A stretch of DNA of 9,330 nt. Origin: Planctomycetota bacterium (GTDB lineage Bacteria > Planctomycetota > B129-G9). The stretch is taken from contig JAUWEX010000028.1 in the NCBI GenBank assembly GCA_030607235.1, positions 1 to 9,330 of the forward strand, in the 5' to 3' direction. The position numbers and the translations under genes were made by a program. Positions 1 to 5,062 of the stretch are shown here, in pieces. Within the stretch, counting starts at the first letter, position 1, and the number at the start of each line of letters is the position of its first letter. Below the pieces are notes generated by a model. That model saw only the letters and a program-made list of their open reading frames with translations. It made no database searches and was not told the DNA's origin.

Positions 1-902
1 CGATGGTAGTGAGTTTGGTCGCCTTCGGCACTATCAGCATCACAAACGCCATCCCCATCGTAATGGGCGCAAACATAGGCACGACCATCACCAACACGCT
101 GGTTAGTTTGGGACACATCAAGCGCAAGGACGAATTCCGGCGGGCGATGAGCGCGGCGATGGTGCACGACATCTTCAATATCATGTGCGTAATCGTCTTT
201 CTTACGCTGGAAATCGCAACCGGCTTTCTCGAGGTTTCGGCCTCGTGGCTGGCCAATACCTTTGCGGAATGCGGGGGATTCAAGTTCGTCAACCCCCTCA
301 AAGTCATAACCGCGCCGATAGTCAATGGCTTCAAGGCCCTTGTCGAGAACAACATAACCGTAACCCCGTGGAACGGGATAACGGCGATAGCCATCTCTCT
401 CGCCGCCCTCTTCACCGCGTTGATTGGTATGGTCAAGATAATGCGCTCCGCCGCACTGTCGAAATTCGAGGTCTTTTTCGACAGGTACGTCGGACGATTC
501 CCGATTATGGCGCTGTTCCTGGGCGTAATCGTAACGGCGATTATCCAGAGCAGTTCGGTTACTACTTCCATATTGGTGCCGATGGTCGGCGCGGGAATTC
601 TGACGGTCCGCCAGATATATCCGGTAACGCTGGGCGCAAATATCGGCACGACCGTTACCGCCCTGCTCGCCGCGCTGACAGGCACAACCGCCGGACTCAC
701 GATCGCGTTCGTCCACCTGTTGTTCAACATATCAGGACTGCTTTTGTTCTACGTCCCCCCCAAGATACGATATCTCCCGATCTGGATATCCGAAAAACTC
801 GCGGCGCATTTTGCGCGCAATCGAAGATATGCTATAATATACATCATAACGCTGTTCTTCGTCATACCCGGATTGCTGATATTGATCCACAAGCACTTAT
901 AG
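1..902 (+). CDS. Na+/phosphate cotransporter, SLC34/NptA type (5'-truncated)
   Basis: An inner-membrane sodium-coupled phosphate importer. The frame is open from the window's first bases and its real start lies upstream. The visible 299 residues include the end of the first inverted repeat, with GANIGTT at residues 22-28 and then a FRRAMSAAMVHDIFN stretch typical of the NaPi-II/NptA family. They also include the whole second repeat, with QSSSVTTS from residue 182 and a second GANIGTT from residue 211, followed by AFVHLLFNISG. The first QSSS motif of the family is missing and should lie immediately 5' of base 1. Several hydrophobic spans are evident. The TAG stop overlaps the AGGAG that serves the PhoU gene 10 bases downstream, so the two are probably cotranscribed. 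Many bacterial Na/Pi transporters of the YjbB group carry PhoU as a C-terminal fusion; here it is a separate protein. Family assignment is firm, and phosphate as substrate is inferred from the family. Confidence 0.92.
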   Translation, partial: MVVSLVAFGTISITNAIPIVMGANIGTTITNTLVSLGHIKRKDEFRRAMSAAMVHDIFNIMCVIVFLTLEIATGFLEVSASWLANTFAECGGFKFVNPLKVITAPIVNGFKALVENNITVTPWNGITAIAISLAALFTALIGMVKIMRSAALSKFEVFFDRYVGRFPIMALFLGVIVTAIIQSSSVTTSILVPMVGAGILTVRQIYPVTLGANIGTTVTALLAALTGTTAGLTIAFVHLLFNISGLLLFYVPPKIRYLPIWISEKLAAHFARNRRYAIIYIITLFFVIPGLLILIHKHL

Positions 903-905
903 GAG
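901..905 (+). promoter_or_regulatory. Ribosome binding site AGGAG of the PhoU-domain gene
   Basis: AGGAG lies seven bases before the ATG at 913 and overlaps the transporter's stop codon at 900-902. This fixes the start of the PhoU gene and suggests translational linkage of the pair. Confidence 0.75.
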
Positions 906-912
906 TCGATAA

Positions 913-1581
913 ATGCTGAAAAATCTACTCAAGGCATGGCGCGCCAAAGGCATGACCGATGAGATGTTCAAGGAATTCACCAAGATGCTCGCCGACGCCA
1001 AGTGGATGTTCTGCGAGGCCTGCGAGGCCGTTTTTCAGAAGGATACCGACGCCGAGGCCCGCTCTTCGCTGTTCGGCAAGGATATCAAGATAAACAAGGC
1101 CGAACGCCACATCCGCAAGCAGATCGTCGAGCACTTCGCAATACGGCCCGGCGAAGACGTCTCCGACTGCCTGATCCTGATGAGCGTGGTCAAGGACGCC
1201 GAGCGGATCGGCGATTATTGCACGAATCTCTACGACACGCGCACGATTATGGGCGCCGCGCTGCCCGAAGACGACTTCCGCAGCCGCCTGTTCGCGGCAC
1301 ACGAAGCGATCCTAGGCGTTTTCAAGAAAGTGTCCAAGGGGTTCTCCGAGGGCGACGAAAAGATCGCATACAAAATCATCTCCGGCGAACTCAAGACCGG
1401 CAAAGAACTGGACAGCATCGTATTAGCCCTGGCCGAGTCGGACCTAAGCACGCGGCATGCGGTATGCCTGACACTGATCGCGCGGCACATGAAACGCATC
1501 AACGCCCACCTGGGCAACATCGCCTCGACGGTGGTGATGCCGCTGCACAAGATCGACTATTTCGACGAGAAGATCAAATAG
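913..1581 (+). CDS. PhoU-domain protein, partner of the phosphate transporter
   Basis: This 222-residue, mostly helical cytoplasmic protein of PhoU size follows the Na/Pi cotransporter. PhoU proteins are two three-helix bundles that restrain phosphate uptake and signalling, each bundle carrying an E-x-x-x-D metal motif. The first motif is intact: VVKDAERIGDYCTN, with E97 and D101. The equivalent place in the second half reads RHMKRINAHLGNIAS, so K194 and A198 replace the acidic ligands and that metal site is probably lost. The start at 913 is supported by AGGAG seven bases upstream. Because it sits beside a secondary transporter rather than pstSCAB, it probably modulates that transporter and is not necessarily the canonical Pho-regulon PhoU. 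The domain call is strong; the exact role is inferred from the neighbourhood, and no symbol is given for that reason. Confidence 0.88.
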   Translation: MLKNLLKAWRAKGMTDEMFKEFTKMLADAKWMFCEACEAVFQKDTDAEARSSLFGKDIKINKAERHIRKQIVEHFAIRPGEDVSDCLILMSVVKDAERIGDYCTNLYDTRTIMGAALPEDDFRSRLFAAHEAILGVFKKVSKGFSEGDEKIAYKIISGELKTGKELDSIVLALAESDLSTRHAVCLTLIARHMKRINAHLGNIASTVVMPLHKIDYFDEKIK

Positions 1582-1585
1582 GCAG

Positions 1586-1660
1586 GCAGGGCCTGCACCC
1601 AATCGGGGAGTAACCACGTTCTCCAATATCCGCTTGCTGTCTGTCGCCATTCGGCGACAG
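1586..1660 (+). repeat. Dual-palindrome dispersed repeat, copy A
   Basis: This begins five bases after the PhoU stop. It has a first palindrome GCAGG-G-CCTGC (1586-1596), a core containing CCAATCGGGGAGTAACCAC and then TCTCCAAT, the 9-mer CCGCTTGCT (1630-1638), and a closing hairpin CTGTCGCC/GGCGACAG (1641-1648 and 1653-1660, four-base loop). The first palindrome, the core pattern and a closing palindrome recur in copies B and C. No run of T follows, so it does not look like a classical Rho-independent terminator. It may be a REP-like element that protects or ends the phosphate-transport mRNA. Confidence 0.6.
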
Positions 1661-1810
1661 AAGCGTTTCGCTCGCACTTACTAACAAATCTTGTGCGCGG
1701 ATTCGCAATGTGATTTCTTTCCGCAGGCGACGCAGCAATTGTACGGCCAGCGCGTAGAAACCGAGAACCGCTGCGCGAAGGAAGAAGTGTCCCTTTCAGG
1801 GCGCAACCAC

Positions 1811-1862
1811 ACAACACACCTCCCTAAATTGTCAGTGGGTGGAAGTCTCCGCTTTTGGCGAA
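1811..1862 (-). repeat. Inverted shared module, copy 1
   Basis: Read on the minus strand this gives TTCGCC, AAAAG.GG, then the 17-mer CTTCCACCCACTGACAA (1829-1845), a variable spacer and GTGTTGT. The same order is found on the plus strand at 7931-7999 with the 17-mer exact. The plus strand also forms a TTGGC-GAA-GCCAA hairpin at 1855-1867. Confidence 0.6.
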
Positions 1863-1910
1863 GCCAACAGGAGGCGCGCCTTGAAATGAGCGGTTCCTTC
1901 CCTATATGCT

Positions 1911-1925
1911 GCGGGGCGTCCCCGC
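1911..1925. repeat. GC-rich hairpin GCGGGG-CGT-CCCCGC after the FtsQ-like gene
   Basis: A perfect six-base-pair palindrome with a three-base loop, four bases beyond the TAA stop (1930-1932) of the minus-strand gene. It resembles the first palindromes of the dispersed repeat (GCGGGC-AAT-GCCCGC in copy C), but the conserved core is not clearly present beside it. It may mark the 3' end of the minus-strand operon. There is no U-tract, so intrinsic termination is doubtful. Confidence 0.5.
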
Positions 1926-1929
1926 CTGG

Positions 1930-2850
1930 TTATTCGAAAACCGCTACGCCCTTCTCCCATTGCAGTTTGATCCTGGTAGCCTGTCTGCCGTCTCTGCGCC
2001 CGTAATCAAGGCCGGGCTTTTCTCTATACAGGCGCGAGAGCAGCGCGAGTTTGTCCTGCTGGGAAGGCTCGTTGGGGTCGGTCTCTTCGGCGGCGTGGCC
2101 CCACTCGATTATCTTGCCGGTAACGGTGCGTATTTCGATATCCGGCAAGCCGTCCACGCCGAAACCCGCAACGCTTATCCGTTTTATTTGGTCGCCGTCA
2201 TTGTCGGCGATCCACTGCATCAGCGGCTTGAGCATCACGGCCACACTCGCCGCGGCCTTTATCGCGCGGCCCTGCCATTGCCGGCCGACACCCACATCGA
2301 GGCTGCCTTGATAATGGTCCACCGGCAGCACTTCCCTGTCCAGGCCCGTAACGTAAAAACCTTCCGCATCGTCCCTGCAATCATGCAGGCAAACGCCGTC
2401 GATATCGGCCAGGTACCTGTGTGAAACCAGCATCACCGGCTTGCGGTATTCAAGTTCGATAATCAGATCTTTGGGCCAGGAAAGGCGCACGCTTTTGACG
2501 CGCCTGACCCAACTCTGCGCGGCAAAGCGGTCGGCGACCTCCTCGCACAGGCCGTCTTCGAAAATCGAGTGTTTGCGCGAGAGAAATTCGTCGTTGCGAA
2601 CGAATGCCTCGACGCGTTCCCTTTTGATCCATTCGGGCGTTGGCGGCGCTTCGATCGTTACGGTGAAAATCTCGGCGGTCCGGCCGTAAACGACTATGCG
2701 GTTGATCAGCACCACTACCAGCAGTGCGATAATCAGGCCGACCATCAGGTTGGCAAACCACTTGGAATTAAGCACGGCCGAAATTTCGGCCCACGTAACG
2801 ACGGGTTTGCGTTTGCGGATTTTTACGTTCTTTTTTCTGGTCTTTGCCAT
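1930..2850 (-). CDS. FtsQ/DivIB-like single-pass POTRA-domain protein
   Basis: 306 residues from the ATG at 2850. The N-terminus is very basic (KTRKKNVKIRKRK), a single hydrophobic span covers about residues 32-50, and the rest should lie in the periplasm. Residues about 61-137 look like the FtsQ-type POTRA domain: TVTIEAPP at its start, IFEDGLCEEVADRF, SWVRRVKSVRLSWPKDLIIELEYRKPVM, then YLADIDGVCL, matching the family pattern of a PWV helix end, a WP-x-x-L-x-I strand, an E-R-K-P turn and a V/I-D-x-x-G strand. The remainder would be the beta domain. FtsQ bridges early and late divisome proteins. An in-frame GTG at 2892 would add 14 residues, but these are encoded by repeat copy B, so the ATG is preferred although its Shine-Dalgarno is poor. 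There are no ftsA, ftsZ or mur genes nearby. It follows dnaJ in the same direction. The fold is likely; the division role is inferred. Confidence 0.6.
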   Translation of the reverse strand: MAKTRKKNVKIRKRKPVVTWAEISAVLNSKWFANLMVGLIIALLVVVLINRIVVYGRTAEIFTVTIEAPPTPEWIKRERVEAFVRNDEFLSRKHSIFEDGLCEEVADRFAAQSWVRRVKSVRLSWPKDLIIELEYRKPVMLVSHRYLADIDGVCLHDCRDDAEGFYVTGLDREVLPVDHYQGSLDVGVGRQWQGRAIKAAASVAVMLKPLMQWIADNDGDQIKRISVAGFGVDGLPDIEIRTVTGKIIEWGHAAEETDPNEPSQQDKLALLSRLYREKPGLDYGRRDGRQATRIKLQWEKGVAVFE

Positions 2851-2858
2851 GAAACAGC

Positions 2859-2952
2859 AGGCAGGGCCTGCCTCCAAACTCGGAGAATCCACCTATTACA
2901 TAAACCGCTTGCTCCTTGCTTGCCTCCAGGCCGCCTGAGGCGGACTGCCTGG
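2859..2952 (+). repeat. Dual-palindrome dispersed repeat, copy B
   Basis: This occupies almost the whole gap between dnaJ and the FtsQ-like gene. It has a palindrome AGGCAG-GGC-CTGCCT (2859-2873), a core CTCCAAACTCGGAGAATCCAC with TATTACAT, the 9-mer CCGCTTGCT (2905-2913, exact match to copy A), and a closing CCGCC-TGA-GGCGG hairpin (2931-2943) enclosed by an outer CCAGG/CCTGG pair (2926-2930, 2948-2952). The outer arm abuts the dnaJ stop codon. In the minus-strand transcript it would fold as two hairpins between the cistrons, which could lower or uncouple expression of the downstream gene. Confidence 0.6.
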
Positions 2953-4050
2953 TCAGCCCGATTTTGCGAGTTCGTGCAGCAGTTTTTTCTGCCGTTCGTT
3001 GACCTTGTGCGGCAATGTTACCTTGATGGTAACTAAATGGTCGCCGGTGGCTTTTCCGGTAACGATACCGCGGCCGCGCAGCCGCAGTTTCGTGCCGGGT
3101 TGCGTGCCGGGAGATATGCTCATTTTGATTACCCCCGCGAGCGTCTCGACTGCGGCCTTGGTGCCGAGTATGGCCTGTATGTAATTGACGCTGATCTCCG
3201 AATGAATGTCGAGACCCTTGCGTTTGAAGGTCGGATGCGGCGCGACCTGTATCCGCAGGTAAAAATCGCCGGGCTTCCCGCCGGAAATGCCGGGTTTGCC
3301 CATTCCGGCAATCTTGATCTTTGAGCCGCTTTCGATTCCGCGCGGGATATTGACCGAGATCGTTTTTTTTCGCTTCACCGTGCCCGTGCCAAGACATTGC
3401 TTGCAGGGCGTCTTGATTATTTTGCCGCGCCCGTAACAATTGGGGCATGGACGACTGAACGCAAATCCGCCCTGAGCGGACTGAACAACGCCTTTGCCGT
3501 TGCACGTGGGACATTTCGTGGTTTTGCTGCCCGGCTCAGCGCCTTTGCCCTTGCAGCGGCCGCAGACCTCCTCGACGGGCAGTTTGATTTTGGTCTTGCC
3601 ACCACGCACCGCGGTCTCGAAGCCTACGTCGATGCGCATGAACACGTCCTGGCCTTTTTGGGCTTTGTAGCGGGTGGTCTTGGCGGTCTTGCCGAAATCG
3701 AAGAACTCCTTGAACAGATCACCCAGGCCGCCGCCGAAGTCCTCGGCACTGAAGTGGCCGCCCTGAGCCGCGCCGGGCCGGAACCCGTACTGCCGCGCCT
3801 GCTCGAAGCCCATTCCGCCGATGCCAGAGCGGCCCATTTTGCGAAACTGGTCGTATTCGGTACGCTTGGCCTTGTCCGAGAGCACCTCGTTGGCCTTGGT
3901 GATCTGTTTGAACTTCTGCTCGGCCGCTTTGTCGCCTTTATTGCGGTCGGGGTGGTATTTTTTCGCAAGACGACGGTAGGCCTTCTTGATTTCTTCCTCG
4001 GTCGAGTTATCGGTAACCCCGAGTATTTCGTAATAATCGTCCTGTGGCAT
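2953..4050 (-). CDS. dnaJ: Chaperone protein DnaJ (Hsp40)
   Basis: 365 residues, the usual length for type I DnaJ, the cytoplasmic co-chaperone that stimulates DnaK ATP hydrolysis and delivers unfolded clients. All four regions are visible: a J domain at about residues 4-70 with the HPD triad at 33-35; a glycine/phenylalanine-rich linker at about 74-120; four zinc motifs CGRCKGKG (163-170), CPTCNGKG (180-187), CPNCYGRG (202-209) and CKQCLGTG (216-223); and a C-terminal client-binding region with [17 protein letters not shown] and [21 protein letters not shown]. All eight zinc cysteines are present. ATG at 4050 gives the canonical DDYYEILGV start; only a weak AAGGGA lies upstream, at rather long spacing. 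It sits 39 bases after the lipoprotein stop and upstream of the FtsQ-like gene. dnaK and grpE are not adjacent in this window. Confidence 0.96.
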   Translation of the reverse strand: MPQDDYYEILGVTDNSTEEEIKKAYRRLAKKYHPDRNKGDKAAEQKFKQITKANEVLSDKAKRTEYDQFRKMGRSGIGGMGFEQARQYGFRPGAAQGGHFSAEDFGGGLGDLFKEFFDFGKTAKTTRYKAQKGQDVFMRIDVGFETAVRGGKTKIKLPVEEVCGRCKGKGAEPGSKTTKCPTCNGKGVVQSAQGGFAFSRPCPNCYGRGKIIKTPCKQCLGTGTVKRKKTISVNIPRGIESGSKIKIAGMGKPGISGGKPGDFYLRIQVAPHPTFKRKGLDIHSEISVNYIQAILGTKAAVETLAGVIKMSISPGTQPGTKLRLRGRGIVTGKATGDHLVTIKVTLPHKVNERQKKLLHELAKSG

Positions 4051-4089
4051 TTCGGTATCGTTTTCCCTTTGTAAATCGTCTCTGATATA

Positions 4090-4839
4090 TCAGTCTTGCT
4101 GCGCTTCCAGGAATTTCAACAAGATATCGCCCTCGCCGCTGAAAACGTACTCCACGATGTAGGTGTGGCGACCCTGGGGGATTTTTATCACGTGTGCGCT
4201 GCACTCGCTGCCCGCCCGCGCGCTCGTATGGCGCAGCCACATGCCCGTAACGCGCGTTGTGTGCACGGGAACCCGCTCGACAACACCGTTCTCGTCGGTA
4301 ACCGAATAAACGTATTTGCGCACGTTGGTCAAAGCGGTGTCGCGCGCCACGCAGAGCATGGAAAATATCACCACGTTGCCGGGGCCCTGCGCACTAAACG
4401 TAATCCTGCCGTCTTTGCCCAGCGCATACATCACCTCGTTGTTCCACTGTTTGTCTTTGGCGTTTTCGATGGCGACGCGGGTTGCAAACTCGCTGGGCGC
4501 GAATTCCTGCAGGATGTAGGTCGAGTCCAGTATCTCCCTGATATCGGCCTTGAGCGCCGCGGGAATGTCGCTGACGTATTCCTTGTTGGCGAGGTTGCTG
4601 ACGATCCATTCGTCAAGCGCACCGGGTTCGTCGGCGTCGATGTTGAACTCCGCGCCTTCGACGATCTTGATGCGCCGCCACGCGCAATCCTGTTCGGCGG
4701 CCTCGACTATCGTGGTAAACGCGTCGGCAACGCCGGAGACGGCCTTGCCGGGCAGTTTTTTCGTATAGTTCCATGCCTTGCAGCCCAAGAGAACCAAAAT
4801 CAGGCACATGACAAGCGCAAAGGATACTTTTTTACACAT
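4090..4839 (-). CDS. Putative lipoprotein of unknown function
   Basis: 249 residues from the ATG at 4839, chosen because it has a good GGGAG ribosome site and starts a textbook lipoprotein signal: MCKK, a hydrophobic run, and the lipobox LLGC with the lipidated cysteine at residue 20. An upstream in-frame extension to 5022 would bury that signal and is rejected. Residue +2 is lysine, not aspartate, so by the E. coli rule it would go to the outer membrane. The mature part is mixed alpha/beta with no motif I recognise. Its C-terminal half (about 140-245) is strand-rich, with segments such as GRITFSAQGPGNVVIFSML and HTYIVEYVFSGEGDILLKFL, which might form a beta-sandwich. It is the first gene of the apparent leftward operon, 39 bases before dnaJ, and is divergent from another lipoprotein gene. 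Confidence 0.8.
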   Translation of the reverse strand: MCKKVSFALVMCLILVLLGCKAWNYTKKLPGKAVSGVADAFTTIVEAAEQDCAWRRIKIVEGAEFNIDADEPGALDEWIVSNLANKEYVSDIPAALKADIREILDSTYILQEFAPSEFATRVAIENAKDKQWNNEVMYALGKDGRITFSAQGPGNVVIFSMLCVARDTALTNVRKYVYSVTDENGVVERVPVHTTRVTGMWLRHTSARAGSECSAHVIKIPQGRHTYIVEYVFSGEGDILLKFLEAQQD

Positions 4840-4845
4840 GTTGCT

Positions 4846-4850
4846 CTCCC
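4846..4850 (-). promoter_or_regulatory. Ribosome binding site GGGAG for the lipoprotein at 4839
   Basis: On the minus strand GGGAG ends six bases before the ATG at 4837-4839. It decides this start over the upstream in-frame codons. Confidence 0.65.
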
Positions 4851-4917
4851 AAATTTCCGTATGAAATCGAATACAGCATAGCAACGGGCTTCCGCCCTGA
4901 TAGCGCTCCCTGATTTT

Positions 4918-4923
4918 ATTATA
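4918..4923 (-). promoter_or_regulatory. Candidate -10 box TATAAT for the leftward operon
   Basis: A perfect TATAAT on the minus strand, about 80 bases before the lipoprotein ATG. The sequence 17 bases further upstream (TAGCAT) is a poor -35, so activation or an alternative sigma factor might be needed. The leader would contain a small GGGC-TTCC-GCCC hairpin (4886-4897). Confidence 0.4.
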
Positions 4924-4941
4924 GCGGCCTGTGCGAATGAA

Positions 4942-4950
4942 TGCTATATT
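4942..4950 (+). promoter_or_regulatory. Candidate extended -10 (TGCTATATT) for the HEAT lipoprotein gene
   Basis: TG-N-TATATT is an extended -10 pattern about 113 bases before the ATG at 5063. A stem AAAG-CACT / AGTG-T-CTTT (4960-4980) would lie in the leader. It overlaps where the -35 of the opposing minus-strand promoter would fall, so the two divergent transcripts may compete or share control. Confidence 0.3.
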
Positions 4951-5062
4951 TTTAGCGGCAAAGCACTCAAAAGTGTCTTTGCGGGATAATTCAAACTTTT
5001 GCGTGCCATATACGATAAACAATTATAGGCGAAATCATAAAACTTTTTTCCGGGATTACGCA

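Larger units (their letters stand above)
1582..1929. other. Gene-free interval rich in palindromes and repeat modules
   Basis: This 348-base gap separates the converging PhoU gene (+) and FtsQ-like gene (-). It holds dual-palindrome repeat copy A, an inverted module shared with the pre-mutS gap, a small CCCT-TTC-AGGG hairpin around 1791-1800 and a strong GC hairpin at 1911-1925. A block near 1774-1806 resembles 8017-8043 in the same orientation: both read GCGAA, then a purine run, then GTCCCT and GGCGC. Open frames exist here but lack ribosome sites and recognisable protein features. No tRNA fold or U-tract terminator was found. Confidence 0.6.

Noticed and set aside
185..919. Long alternative frames inside the transporter, PhoU, dnaJ and HEAT genes
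   Set aside because: They are antisense or shifted shadows of well-recognised genes, rich in arginine/glycine or low in motif content, and lack ribosome sites.
1641..1660. Rho-independent terminator for the phosphate-transport pair
   Set aside because: The stem is perfect but is followed by AAGCG and not by a T run. It is better described as the repeat's second palindrome.
1557..1817. Minus-strand open frames across the PhoU 3' end and the repeat region, including one reading FYALAVQLLRRLRKEITLRIR with a transposase-like look
   Set aside because: No start codon with a ribosome site, the frames run through palindromic repeats and into the PhoU gene antisense, and there are no catalytic motifs. 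At most a decayed remnant; I cannot support it.
1691..2005. Plus-strand open frame of 104 codons
   Set aside because: It overlaps repeat modules and the 3' end of the FtsQ-like gene in antisense, has no ribosome site and a low-complexity, non-protein-like composition.
4840..5022. N-terminal extension of the leftward lipoprotein from 5022
   Set aside because: It would bury a good signal peptide and lipobox; a GGGAG ribosome site supports the start at 4839.
4931..5062. N-terminal extension of the HEAT lipoprotein from the GTG at 4931
   Set aside because: The 44 extra residues would place the lipoprotein signal internally, and the stretch contains promoter-like sequence.
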